From Streptococcus bovimastitidis (GTDB lineage: Bacteria > Bacillota > Bacilli > Lactobacillales > Streptococcaceae), in assembly GCF_001885095.1 (NCBI RefSeq), contig NZ_LZDD01000001.1, positions 372,001 to 436,000 on the forward strand: 64,000 bases of DNA, read 5' to 3'. Position 1 is the stretch's first letter. Each line of letters opens with the position of its first letter. This document shows positions 45,024 to 54,004 of this stretch, piece after piece. The notes under the pieces were generated by a model that was not told the origin of the DNA, did not search any database, and saw only the letters and a program-made list of their open reading frames with translations. Position numbers and translations under genes: made by a program.

Positions 45024-45751
45024 TTGATATCCATTCCCATATCGTTTTTGATGTGGATGATGGTCCGCTGACGATAGATGAAAGTCTATCTCTTATTGGA
45101 GAAAGTTATAAACAAGGTGTTCGTACCATTGTTTCGACATCACACCGTCGAAAAGGCATGTTTGAAACACCTGAAGATGATATTGCAAATAAATTTTCAC
45201 AAGTTAAAAGGGAAGCCGAAAAACTTTACCCTGACTTGACTCTACTTTATGGAGCAGAACTTTATTTTACACATGATATTTTAGAAAAATTAGAGCATCA
45301 ACAAGTTCCTCGCATGAATGGTACCCGATTCGCATTAATCGAATTCTCCATGGCTACGCCTTGGAAGGAGATTCACACAGCCTTATCACAGGTCATCATG
45401 CTAGGGATAACACCAATTGTAGCCCACATTGAACGCTATGAGGCCCTAGCTTTTAAGAAAGACCGTGTCCAAGAATTAATTGATATGGGTTGTTACACAC
45501 AAGTTAACAGTGCTCACGTTGTGAAAGCTAAGCTATTCGGCGATAAACTAAAAGTCTTTAAAAAACGAGCAGCTTACTTTTTAGATGAAAACCTTGTTCA
45601 CTGTGTGGCTTCAGATATGCACAACTTAAAGAAACGTCCACCTTATATGAAAGAAGCTCGTGATGTAGTCGCCAAAGAATATGGCCGCAATCGGGCGCGT
45701 GCACTTTTTGAAAGCAATGCGCAGACCTTAATCGATAATCAATATTTATAG
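45020..45751 (+). CDS. cpsB: Capsule tyrosine-protein phosphatase CpsB (Wzh)
   Basis: Manganese-dependent PHP-family phosphotyrosine phosphatase acting on CpsD; 243 residues. Metal-binding histidines start at once, MIDIHSHIVFDVDDGP, followed by STSHRRKGMF, YGAELYFT, VAHIERYEAL and C-terminal VASDMHNLKKRPPYM. ATGA overlap with cpsA couples translation. It sets the phosphorylation cycle that controls chain length with CpsC and CpsD. Confidence 0.96.
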   Translation: MIDIHSHIVFDVDDGPLTIDESLSLIGESYKQGVRTIVSTSHRRKGMFETPEDDIANKFSQVKREAEKLYPDLTLLYGAELYFTHDILEKLEHQQVPRMNGTRFALIEFSMATPWKEIHTALSQVIMLGITPIVAHIERYEALAFKKDRVQELIDMGCYTQVNSAHVVKAKLFGDKLKVFKKRAAYFLDENLVHCVASDMHNLKKRPPYMKEARDVVAKEYGRNRARALFESNAQTLIDNQYL

Positions 45752-45759
45752 GAGATTTT

Positions 45760-46449
45760 ATGAATAACACAGACCGTTCATCAATGGAGATTGATGTTCT
45801 TAGCCTTTTGAAAAAACTTTGGAATAAAAAATTTCTCATCCTTTTTATGGCCCTATTCTTTGGTACTCTTGCCTTGATGGCCTCACTCTTTTTGATCAAA
45901 CCAAAATACACATCTTCAACGCGCTTATATGTTATTAATCAGCAACAATCAAATAATATTACGGCAACTGATTTGCAGGCTGGTGACTATTTGGTTAACG
46001 ACTACAAAGAAATCATCACTTCCCGTGATGTTATGAAAGACGTTATTGCTAATGATGGATTATCAGTGACACCTGAGCAACTGTCTAAAATGATTGCTGT
46101 TACAATTCCTGCTGATACTCGTGTTATCTCAATCTCAGTAACCAATCAAGATCCACAACAAGCCAAAGATTTAGCCAATTCCATTCGTGAAGTAGCTTCT
46201 GAAAAGATTAAATCTGTTACAAAAGTCAAAGATGTGACACCACTTGAAAAAGCACAACTGCCATCAAGTCCATCATCACCTAATATTAAACGAAACACTT
46301 TACTTGGTATCTTTATGGGTGCTTTACTGACAATGATTGTCGTTGTTGTACGTGAAGTGTTAGATGATCGTGTCAAACGACCTGAAGACGTCGAAGAAGT
46401 TCTTGGAATGACACTACTAGGTATTGTTCCAAATACAGATAAAATGTAA
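45760..46449 (+). CDS. cpsC: Capsule chain-length regulator / kinase adaptor CpsC (Wzd)
   Basis: 229-residue Wzz-type protein with two membrane helices (about 27-48 and 185-205) bracketing an external domain. The N-terminal MEIDVLSLLKKLWNKKFLIL is the Wzz signature, and the proline-rich QLPSSPSSPNIKRN precedes the second helix. The short cytoplasmic C-terminus (PEDVEEVLGMTLLGIVPN) activates the CpsD kinase. AGGAG 7 bases upstream of ATG. Confidence 0.95.
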   Translation: MNNTDRSSMEIDVLSLLKKLWNKKFLILFMALFFGTLALMASLFLIKPKYTSSTRLYVINQQQSNNITATDLQAGDYLVNDYKEIITSRDVMKDVIANDGLSVTPEQLSKMIAVTIPADTRVISISVTNQDPQQAKDLANSIREVASEKIKSVTKVKDVTPLEKAQLPSSPSSPNIKRNTLLGIFMGALLTMIVVVVREVLDDRVKRPEDVEEVLGMTLLGIVPNTDKM

Positions 46450-46459
46450 GAGGTGAATC

Positions 46460-47203
46460 ATGGCACAATTAGAATTAGTCAAATCAAAATTAGATTTATA
46501 TACATTAGCTGAAGAGTATTACAATTCCATCAGAACCAATATTCAATTCTCAGGTCGAGATTTACGAGTTATTGTTTTAACTTCAGTTCAACCTGGTGAA
46601 GGCAAATCAACAACTTCAGTCAACCTAGCAGTTTCTTTTGCCAAGGCTGGCTTTAAGACCTTGTTAATCGATGCTGATATTCGAAATTCAGTTATGTCAG
46701 GGACTTTTAAGTCGGATGAAAAATATGAAGGTCTGTCTAGTTACCTTTCTGGGAATGCTGACTTATCAGCAGTCATCTCCAGAAGTAATGTTGAAAACCT
46801 AATGGTCATTCCGGCTGGGCATGTCCCACCAAACCCTACAACCCTTCTCCAAAATAATAATTTCAACTATATGATTGATACCTTAAAAGAAGTTTTCGAC
46901 TATATCATTATCGATACACCACCAATTGGTTTGGTTATTGATTCAGCCATTGTTGCTCAAAAAGCAGATGCTTCAGTTATTGTTACTGAAGAAGGAGCAA
47001 TTAAAAGACGCTTTATTCAAAAAGCCAAAGAACAGATGGAACAAAGTGGTGCTCAATTCCTAGGTATTATCCTTAATAAAGTTGACAGTACAATTGATTC
47101 TTATGGCGGATATGGTTCTTATGGCGCTTACGGTAATTACGGAAATTATGGTAAGAAAGAAACAAGTAAAAAATCAAAACGTCTAACTAGAAAGAGAAAG
47201 TAA
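46460..47203 (+). CDS. cpsD: Capsule tyrosine kinase CpsD (Wze)
   Basis: Autophosphorylating BY-kinase, 247 residues. Walker [11 protein letters not shown] (43-52 region), Walker A' LLIDADIR (68-75), Walker [11 protein letters not shown]. The C-terminus has six tyrosines exactly three residues apart (215, 218, 221, 224, 227, 230) in YG-x repeats, then a lysine/arginine-rich end. That cluster is the substrate of trans-autophosphorylation and of CpsB. Encoded by imperfect 9-bp repeats (TAT-GGN-NNN), so its length could vary by slippage. Confidence 0.96.
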   Translation: MAQLELVKSKLDLYTLAEEYYNSIRTNIQFSGRDLRVIVLTSVQPGEGKSTTSVNLAVSFAKAGFKTLLIDADIRNSVMSGTFKSDEKYEGLSSYLSGNADLSAVISRSNVENLMVIPAGHVPPNPTTLLQNNNFNYMIDTLKEVFDYIIIDTPPIGLVIDSAIVAQKADASVIVTEEGAIKRRFIQKAKEQMEQSGAQFLGIILNKVDSTIDSYGGYGSYGAYGNYGNYGKKETSKKSKRLTRKRK

Positions 47204-47206
47204 AAA

Positions 47207-49009
47207 ATGAAAAGAAGTCAGAAAAGAGTCATATTATATTTCTTAGATTTGTTGATGATCAGTATTTCCTATGTATCAGCACATCAGTTTTTGTTAGCTT
47301 ATAGCCATAGTCTAACAGATAAGGAAGTATTAGTAACTCTTCTCGTGACTCTTTTTGTCTATACGTTAATTGGTATACGTTTTAGAATATTCTCTATTAT
47401 CAATCGTTTTACCGATTATAAAATCATTTTCGAAATTATCGTAAGTCTCCTAATTGCTTCTATAGCATCATATATTGTCGCTTTACTCAACTTTGATTCT
47501 TTTAGCAGACGCTTTATTTTTCTGGGGTATCTTTTTAGTACCTTCCTAGTTATTATTCCTCGCATGACCTGGCGTATGTATCACGATTTTGCACCGAAAA
47601 TGCAAAAACGTAAGCAAAATAATAAAAAACGCATCTTGGTCGTTGGTGCTGGTGAAGGGGGCTCAACCTTTGTTCAAACAGTTCTCAATAAGGGTAAAAA
47701 TATGGAGATTGTTGGAATCGTTGATTCTGACATTAATAAGCATGGGACATATTTGCATGGTATAAAAGTTCTTGGAAATAAACAAAGTATTCCAAGAATT
47801 GTTGCTGACTATGAAGTTAACCAAGTTACCATTGCTATTCCAAGTTTATCTGGTCCTGAACGTGAAAGTATCTTAGATATTTGTCATTCCGCAAACGTTT
47901 CCGTTAACAATATGCCAAGTATTGAAAATATTGTGATGGGTAATATCTCCCTTAATAAGTTTAAAGAAATTGACATCGCTGACTTACTAGGGCGAAAAGA
48001 AGTAGTCTTGGATCAGTCATCCTTATCTGAATTTTTTAATGGCAAAACAGTTTTAGTCACAGGTGCTGGTGGTTCTATCGGTTCAGAAATTTGTCGTCAA
48101 GTTGCAAAATTTAATCCACGCAAAATTCTTCTATTAGGGCATGGTGAAAATTCCATCTATCTGATTAATAGAGAATTGAGGGAAAAATATCGAGATTCTT
48201 TTGAAATTGTGCCCATTATTGCGGACATTCAAGATCGTACCCTTATTTTTCAAATTATGGCTGACTATCAGCCAGATATTGTTTACCACGCAGCAGCTCA
48301 TAAACATGTCCCACTTATGGAATATAATCCACGCGAAGCTGTTAAAAATAATATTTTTGGAACCAAAAATGTGGCGGAAGCAGCAAAAGCAGCCGGTATT
48401 TCAAAATTCGTCATGATTTCTACTGACAAGGCAGTAAACCCACCGAATGTTATGGGGGCAACTAAACGCTTTGCGGAAATGATTGTGACAGGTTTGAATG
48501 AAGCTGGCAAAACACAATTTGCAGCCGTTCGCTTCGGGAATGTCTTAGGAAGTCGTGGATCAGTTGTCCCCCTTTTCGAAGAACAAATCAAAAAAGGTGG
48601 ACCAGTGACAGTTACCGATTTCCGAATGACCCGTTACTTTATGACCATTCCAGAGGCTAGTCGTTTAGTTATTCAAGCAGGTTACTTGGCTCAAGGTGGC
48701 GAAGTCTTTGTCCTTGATATGGGGCAACCTGTTAAGATACTTGACTTGGCTAAAAAAGTTATCAAGCTTAGTGGCCATACCGAAGATGACATTGAAATTG
48801 TTGAATCAGGTATCCGTCCTGGTGAAAAATTATATGAAGAATTACTTTCTAGTGAAGAACGTGTTAGTGAGCAAATTCATGACAAGATATTCGTTGGAAA
48901 AGTAACCTCAAAACCATTATCTGAAGTTGAAAACATCATCAATGGCTTATCTCAATTATCTGAAAAAGACCTTAGAGAAACCTTAATTGAAAACGCAAAA
49001 CAGGAGTAA
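47207..49009 (+). CDS. Membrane nucleotide-sugar 4,6-dehydratase (CapD/WbpM-like)
   Basis: 600-residue protein of the long FlaA1 class; predicted to convert UDP-GlcNAc to its 4-keto-6-deoxy derivative. Four N-terminal membrane helices (to about residue 125), a Rossmann subdomain ILVVGAGEGGSTFVQ near 143, then the SDR domain with VLVTGAGGSIGSEICRQ near 281 and ISTDKAVNPPNVMGATKRFA near 403, where Met replaces the usual Tyr of YxxxK, as known for WbpM/CapD enzymes. It replaces the usual CpsE/WbaP gene at this position; a separate short phosphotransferase follows 3 bases later. Confidence 0.92.
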   Translation: MKRSQKRVILYFLDLLMISISYVSAHQFLLAYSHSLTDKEVLVTLLVTLFVYTLIGIRFRIFSIINRFTDYKIIFEIIVSLLIASIASYIVALLNFDSFSRRFIFLGYLFSTFLVIIPRMTWRMYHDFAPKMQKRKQNNKKRILVVGAGEGGSTFVQTVLNKGKNMEIVGIVDSDINKHGTYLHGIKVLGNKQSIPRIVADYEVNQVTIAIPSLSGPERESILDICHSANVSVNNMPSIENIVMGNISLNKFKEIDIADLLGRKEVVLDQSSLSEFFNGKTVLVTGAGGSIGSEICRQVAKFNPRKILLLGHGENSIYLINRELREKYRDSFEIVPIIADIQDRTLIFQIMADYQPDIVYHAAAHKHVPLMEYNPREAVKNNIFGTKNVAEAAKAAGISKFVMISTDKAVNPPNVMGATKRFAEMIVTGLNEAGKTQFAAVRFGNVLGSRGSVVPLFEEQIKKGGPVTVTDFRMTRYFMTIPEASRLVIQAGYLAQGGEVFVLDMGQPVKILDLAKKVIKLSGHTEDDIEIVESGIRPGEKLYEELLSSEERVSEQIHDKIFVGKVTSKPLSEVENIINGLSQLSEKDLRETLIENAKQE

Positions 49010-49011
49010 AG

Positions 49012-49623
49012 ATGTATCCATTTATTAAACGCCTTTTAGCCATAACGCTTTCTGCAATTGCGATTGTGATCCTTAGTCCGATTTTAGCTGGAATTGCGAT
49101 AGCCATCAAAATTGATTCTAAAGGTCCAGTCTTGTTCAAACAAAAACGTGTGGGTAAAGATAAAAATCATTTTATGATTTACAAATTCCGTAGCATGTAT
49201 AGTGATGCACCTGCAGATATGCCAACCCACATGTTAAAAGATCCAAGCACGATGATTACAAAAGTGGGTGCTTTCTTAAGAAAAACAAGTTTGGATGAAT
49301 TACCTCAACTCTTCAATATTTTTAAAGGTGAAATGGCCATCATTGGTCCTCGTCCTGCATTGTGGAATCAATATGATTTGATTGCAGAGCGCGATAAATA
49401 TCAGGCTAATGATATCTTGCCAGGTTTAACAGGTTGGGCTCAAATTCATGGTCGTGATGAGCTTGAAATAGAAGATAAAGCCCAATTAGATGGTTTTTAT
49501 GTCAAAAACATGTCCTTTATGCTAGACGTCAAATGCTTTATTGGAACTTTTATTAGTGTTCTTAAAAGGGATGGTGTTGTTGAAGGTGGAACTGGAAACA
49601 AGGATAAGGAGTCCTCACAATGA
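49012..49623 (+). CDS. Initiating sugar-phosphate transferase (short PglC/WbaP-like)
   Basis: Transfers the first sugar-1-phosphate to undecaprenyl phosphate; 203 residues. One N-terminal hydrophobic re-entrant helix (8-30), then IDSKGPVLFKQKRVGKDKN, MIYKFRSMYSDAP, LRKTSLDELPQLFNIFKGEM, IGPRP and PGLTGWAQIHGRD: all signatures of the bacterial sugar transferase family. The tight link with the dehydratase and reductase suggests a 6-deoxy-HexNAc phosphate (QuiNAc or FucNAc type) as first sugar; this is inference. Confidence 0.92.
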   Translation: MYPFIKRLLAITLSAIAIVILSPILAGIAIAIKIDSKGPVLFKQKRVGKDKNHFMIYKFRSMYSDAPADMPTHMLKDPSTMITKVGAFLRKTSLDELPQLFNIFKGEMAIIGPRPALWNQYDLIAERDKYQANDILPGLTGWAQIHGRDELEIEDKAQLDGFYVKNMSFMLDVKCFIGTFISVLKRDGVVEGGTGNKDKESSQ

Positions 49624-50468
49624 AGCGTGTATTAATTACAGGTGCAAATTCCTATATTGGAACCTCTTTTGAAAAATGGCTTGATCAATCACAAGGGGAT
49701 TATCAAGTTGAAACATTAGATATGATCAATCCAGAGTGGAAAAAAACTGATTTTTCACCTTACGATGTTATTTTTCATGTTGCCGCAATTGTCCATAAAA
49801 ATGAAAAAAATATGGATCCAAGTCTTTATCAAAAAGTTAATACTGATTTGCCTATTGAATTGGCTAGTCTGGCAAAAGCAGCAGGAGTAAATCAGTTTAT
49901 TTTCTTAAGTAGCATGAGTGTTTATGGGAATGAAGAGTCACTTATTAATAGTGCTACAAAGGAAAATCCATCTACTTATTATGGAAAAAGTAAACTAGCG
50001 GCGGAAGTTGGCTTAAAGGCTCTTCAATTAGATACTTTTAAAGTACTTATTATGAGACCACCAATGGTTTATGGACCAAAAGCAACTGGAAATTATACAA
50101 GACTTTCCAAGCTTTCTAAAATAACACCTATTTTCCCTAAAATTACTAATAAGCGGAGCATGGTATACATTGATAATCTTTTGGAGTTTGTCAGATTAGC
50201 CATTGATAATGAACTTAGTGGCTTGCACTTTCCACAGAATAAGGAATACGTAAATACAAGTCACTTAGTTGAAACTATCAGATCAGCAAATGGTAAAAAG
50301 ACATTCCTTACACCTCTTTTTAATCCTTTAATTAAAAGCATGTTTGGAGTTAGTCAAATTAATAAGTTATTTGGAAACCTCATGTATGATCAAAGTATTT
50401 CACAAGAAACTTTTGATTATAATGTTGTCAGTTTCCAAGATTCAGTAAAGAAATCTGAAGAGAAATAA
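49620..50468 (+). CDS. NAD-dependent epimerase/reductase, probable 4-keto reductase
   Basis: 282-residue extended SDR: RVLITGANSYIGTSFEKWL nucleotide site, IFHVAAIVHKN, LSSMSVYG and catalytic STYYGKSKLAAE (YxxxK near 122). The overlap ATGA with the transferase gene and the presence of a 4,6-dehydratase make it likely to reduce the 4-keto sugar, giving UDP-FucNAc or UDP-QuiNAc. The stereochemistry cannot be read from the sequence. From its end onward the DNA becomes noticeably AT-rich. Confidence 0.85.
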   Translation: MKRVLITGANSYIGTSFEKWLDQSQGDYQVETLDMINPEWKKTDFSPYDVIFHVAAIVHKNEKNMDPSLYQKVNTDLPIELASLAKAAGVNQFIFLSSMSVYGNEESLINSATKENPSTYYGKSKLAAEVGLKALQLDTFKVLIMRPPMVYGPKATGNYTRLSKLSKITPIFPKITNKRSMVYIDNLLEFVRLAIDNELSGLHFPQNKEYVNTSHLVETIRSANGKKTFLTPLFNPLIKSMFGVSQINKLFGNLMYDQSISQETFDYNVVSFQDSVKKSEEK

Positions 50469-50487
50469 ATAGCTTTAAGGAGCTTAA

Positions 50488-51477
50488 ATGTTAAACCAAA
50501 AAAAAATATTATTTTTTTCACCAAAGTTTTTTGGGTATGAAGATTCTATTTTAAAAAAAATGGAATCAATGGGAGCGGAAGTTGTTTTTTTTGATGAACG
50601 TCCGTTTACGTCAAGTTATGAAAAAGCCCTTCTAAAAGTTAATCCAGAAATATTTGCAAAAAAAATCGAACGATATTTTACAAATATTTTTGAACAAGTA
50701 AAGCATATTGATTTTGATTATATTTTCTTTTTAAAATGTGAGACTCCTACAGTCTCAGTAATGGAAAAATTTCGTTCTCATTTCACTAGTGCAAAATTTT
50801 GTTTGTATATGTGGGATTCAATAAAAAATGTCAAAAATATTGAGAAAAAAATAAGTTATTTTGACTTAGTTTCAAGTTTTGATGAAAAAGATAGTCAAGA
50901 AAATAATTTTAATTTTCGACCACTTTTTTTTAGTGATATTTACCGTTATCCAGTTGATAATGAAAAAAATTACATATATGATATTTCTTCATTTGGAACT
51001 ATACATTCTGATAGATATAAGGTGATTTCACAAGTTGAAAATGAGGCTGAAAAAAAACATTTAAAAACTTATTACTTCAATTTTCTGCAAGGCAAGTTTA
51101 TGTATTACTTATATAAAATTACAAAAAATGAATTCAAGTATGCTAAACTTACTGATTTTAGTTTTGAAAAGAAATCTGGAGAAGAAATAACAAAAATAAT
51201 AATGGATTCAAGAGCAGTATTAGATATTCAACATCCTAATCAAACTGGTTTAACAATGAGAACTATTGAAATGTTGGGAATGAACAAAAAAATTATTACT
51301 ACAAATCAATCTATCTCAAACTATGATTTTTATCATCAGGAGAATATTTCAATTATTGATCGTAATAATGTGGAAATTGATCTTGATTTTATGAAAAAAC
51401 CCTATAAAAAAATTGAAGATACTATTTACGAAAAGTATTCTTTGGATCAATGGGTTTTGGATACTCTAGGAGTTTAA
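50488..51477 (+). CDS. Glycosyltransferase-like capsule protein (CgeB/Eps1E-like)
   Basis: 329-residue soluble protein without signal peptide. It has two Rossmann-like halves: [20 protein letters not shown] at the start, and a C-terminal [28 protein letters not shown] block resembling the donor-binding end of GT-B enzymes of the CgeB type (Gly/Glu before the nucleotide). Specificity unknown. AAGGAG before ATG. The gene contains several slippage-prone runs: A9 at 50498-50506, A8 at 50553-50560, T8 at 50585-50592 and A8 near 51050. Confidence 0.72.
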   Translation: MLNQKKILFFSPKFFGYEDSILKKMESMGAEVVFFDERPFTSSYEKALLKVNPEIFAKKIERYFTNIFEQVKHIDFDYIFFLKCETPTVSVMEKFRSHFTSAKFCLYMWDSIKNVKNIEKKISYFDLVSSFDEKDSQENNFNFRPLFFSDIYRYPVDNEKNYIYDISSFGTIHSDRYKVISQVENEAEKKHLKTYYFNFLQGKFMYYLYKITKNEFKYAKLTDFSFEKKSGEEITKIIMDSRAVLDIQHPNQTGLTMRTIEMLGMNKKIITTNQSISNYDFYHQENISIIDRNNVEIDLDFMKKPYKKIEDTIYEKYSLDQWVLDTLGV

Positions 51478-51479
51478 TA

Positions 51480-52067
51480 ATGGCAAACAAATATAGTGCT
51501 TCAGAATTTATCTCAAATGTTCATGCATTAATATTAACCAAAATATTTTACAGAAATGCAAGACTGATAAGAAGACCTTTTTACATACGTGGTAAAAGGA
51601 GCTTTAAGTTTGATAGTGGTTTAACTTTAGGCCATGCTTGTAGATTTGATTTACTTGGTGATGCTGAAAAGAGACTAATTATTGGGAGAAATTGCGAAAT
51701 TGGGGATTATGTTCACATAGTTGCTCATGAAAGTGTAACTCTTGGAGATGATGTATTAATTGCTTCAAAAGTTTTTATCAGTGATACTAGCCATGGTTCT
51801 TATTCTGGCGATTTTCAAGATAGTCCATTAGTAAAACCTAATGACCGAAAATTGGTAACAAAGGCAGTTAATATAGGGTCGAATGTCTGGATTGGAGAAA
51901 ATGTTGTAATATTACCCGGAGTAAAAATAGGAAATGGTTCAATTATTGGAGCAAATTCAGTGGTAAATAAGGATGTTGCGGATAACTCTATTGTTGTTGG
52001 TTCGCCTGCTAGGGTCATAAAGCAATATAATTTTGAACAACAGTTGTGGCGAAAAAAGGAGAATTAA
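51480..52067 (+). CDS. Left-handed beta-helix acyltransferase (WbbJ-like)
   Basis: 195-residue hexapeptide-repeat acetyltransferase: repeats of [LIV]-G-x4 from about residue 55 ([37 protein letters not shown]), catalytic His in DTSHGSYSG, then [20 protein letters not shown] and [18 protein letters not shown] with VGSPARVIK. It probably O-acetylates a capsule sugar. ATG 51480 follows CTAGGAG by 7 bases; an earlier in-frame ATG at 51450 would overlap the previous gene and is rejected. Confidence 0.9.
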   Translation: MANKYSASEFISNVHALILTKIFYRNARLIRRPFYIRGKRSFKFDSGLTLGHACRFDLLGDAEKRLIIGRNCEIGDYVHIVAHESVTLGDDVLIASKVFISDTSHGSYSGDFQDSPLVKPNDRKLVTKAVNIGSNVWIGENVVILPGVKIGNGSIIGANSVVNKDVADNSIVVGSPARVIKQYNFEQQLWRKKEN

Positions 52068-52068
52068 T

Positions 52069-52911
52069 ATGAAGGTACTTGTTACTGGAGCAAATGGATA
52101 TTTAGGTAAGGGTGTAGTTCAAGATTTACTTAATAAGGGGCATAAGGTAATTGCAACTGATTTTAAATCAAATTTTATTGATAAAAGAGCAGAAGTTATT
52201 GAATGTGACCTTTTTAGTATTGAAAATCCATTTAGTTATTTTGGAGAACCTGAAATATTAATTCATATGGCATGGAGAGACGGTTTTGTTCACAATTCAA
52301 TAAATCATATAAATGACTTACCAGCACACTATCAGTTTATTTCAAAAATGATTGATCAAGGTTTGAAACATATTGCGGTACTTGGTAGTATGCATGAAGT
52401 AGGATTTTTTGAAGGTGCGATAACTGAAAATACGCCAACAAATCCACAAAGTCTTTATGGTATAAGTAAAGATGCCTTGAGAAATGCTGTCGAACTTTTG
52501 TGTAAACAAAATTCTGTTGTATTTCAATGGTTAAGAGGTTTCTATATTGTTGGAAATACTAAGGATGGAAGTTCTATTTTTTCTAAAATTATTCAAGCAA
52601 ATTCAGAGGGTAAAACAGAGTTTCCGTTTACATTAGGTTTGAATCAATTTGACTTTATTAATTATGATGATTTTTGTGATGCTGTCTCAATAACAGCTAG
52701 TCAATCTAAGATAAACGGTATTATTAATATCTGTTCTGGTCGTCCGGAAAAACTAGCAGATAGAGTTGAACGTTTCATTAAAGAAAATAAATTAAATATT
52801 AAATTGCAATATGGGGTATTTCCTGATAGACCTTATGATTCAAAAGCAGTATGGGGTAGCGATTTAAAATTATCAATGGTTCGTCAAGAGATTGAATCAC
52901 AAAATAAATGA
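52069..52911 (+). CDS. NAD-dependent epimerase/dehydratase
   Basis: 280-residue extended SDR: KVLVTGANGYLGKGVVQDLL nucleotide site, LIHMAWRDG, and SLYGISKDALRNAVEL with YxxxK. It has VLGSMHEVGFFEGAITENTP, resembling reductases that finish deoxysugars. The exact product is unknown. ATG 52069 is set by AAGGAG 7 bases upstream. It is the second SDR in the cluster and may make a second rare sugar, or modify the first. Confidence 0.85.
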   Translation: MKVLVTGANGYLGKGVVQDLLNKGHKVIATDFKSNFIDKRAEVIECDLFSIENPFSYFGEPEILIHMAWRDGFVHNSINHINDLPAHYQFISKMIDQGLKHIAVLGSMHEVGFFEGAITENTPTNPQSLYGISKDALRNAVELLCKQNSVVFQWLRGFYIVGNTKDGSSIFSKIIQANSEGKTEFPFTLGLNQFDFINYDDFCDAVSITASQSKINGIINICSGRPEKLADRVERFIKENKLNIKLQYGVFPDRPYDSKAVWGSDLKLSMVRQEIESQNK

Positions 52912-52924
52912 GGTAAGTGTCATT

Positions 52925-53995
52925 TTGAATAATGAAAAGAAAATATGTATAGTGACTATGGGCAATATATATTTAGTACCCTATTTACATACATATACTA
53001 ATAAAATAAATTCACCAATTTCAATCATATATTGGGATAGAGCAAATTTAAATGAAACCGATGAAAAAAATAAATACTATCGTTTTCAACATAAATTTGA
53101 AACAAAAAAGGATAAAGCATTAGGTTATATTGAGTACAGAAAATTTGTTAAAAAGATACTTTTGGAAAATGAATTTGATGTTATTATTTTACTTCAAACC
53201 TTAAGTGCTTTACTATTAAGTGATATTTTACTCAAAAATTATAAAAATAAATATATTGTAGATGTAAGAGACTACACTTATGAAAATAATAAGTTAATTT
53301 ACAATATTGAAAAAAAATTACTAAAGAATTCAGCTATGAATGTTGTTTCTTCAGAAGGTTTTTTAAACTTTCTTCCAACTGAAGCAGAATACGAGGTTGC
53401 CCATAATATTAGAAATTGGCCAATTGAGAATTTATTAAAGATAAAAAGAAGAGATAAAATTCGAGAAAAATTAAATATTGTCTTTGTAGGATATGTAAAT
53501 TATCAAGAGCAACATAAAAAATTATTATTAGCTCTAAAAAATGATCCAAGATTTCATATTAGTTTTATAGGAACTCGAGGAGACGAATTATATCCGTTTT
53601 GCGAAGAAAATGAAATTCAAAATGTAACTTTGGTTGATACTTTCAAATCAGAACAAACCTTGGATTTTTATGAAAACGCTGATTTTGTGAATAATCTGTA
53701 TGGCAATCATACACCAGTATTAGATTATGCCTTGTCTAATAAATTATATTATGCTGCTACATTAAATATTCCAATTTTAGTTTGTGAAGAGACTTTTATG
53801 GAAGATATTTCTCATAAATATCATTTTGGTGTTACAGTAAATTTAGATAATCCTAAAAAGTTAGGTGATTATTTATTCGAATCTTATCAAAATATTGATT
53901 GGAATCAACTCGATAATGGAACTAACAAATTTATAAAACATGTTGAAAGTCAACAAAATCAGTTTGAAGAAAAACTTTTCAAATTATTAAATTAA
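52925..53995 (+). CDS. Glycosyltransferase, GT-B fold (putative)
   Basis: About 356 residues, no membrane helices. KKICIVTMGNIYLVPYLHTY at the N-terminus; the second Rossmann half begins KLNIVFVGYVNYQEQHKKLLL, and a C-terminal NNLYGNHTPVLDYALSNKLY block sits where GT4-like enzymes bind donor. The acceptor and donor are unknown. TTG 52925 lies 11 bases from GAGG; an upstream TTG (52892) overlaps the previous gene. Very AT-rich codon use, unlike the housekeeping genes. Confidence 0.72.
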   Translation: MNNEKKICIVTMGNIYLVPYLHTYTNKINSPISIIYWDRANLNETDEKNKYYRFQHKFETKKDKALGYIEYRKFVKKILLENEFDVIILLQTLSALLLSDILLKNYKNKYIVDVRDYTYENNKLIYNIEKKLLKNSAMNVVSSEGFLNFLPTEAEYEVAHNIRNWPIENLLKIKRRDKIREKLNIVFVGYVNYQEQHKKLLLALKNDPRFHISFIGTRGDELYPFCEENEIQNVTLVDTFKSEQTLDFYENADFVNNLYGNHTPVLDYALSNKLYYAATLNIPILVCEETFMEDISHKYHFGVTVNLDNPKKLGDYLFESYQNIDWNQLDNGTNKFIKHVESQQNQFEEKLFKLLN

Positions 53996-54004
53996 AGGAG
54001 TAAA

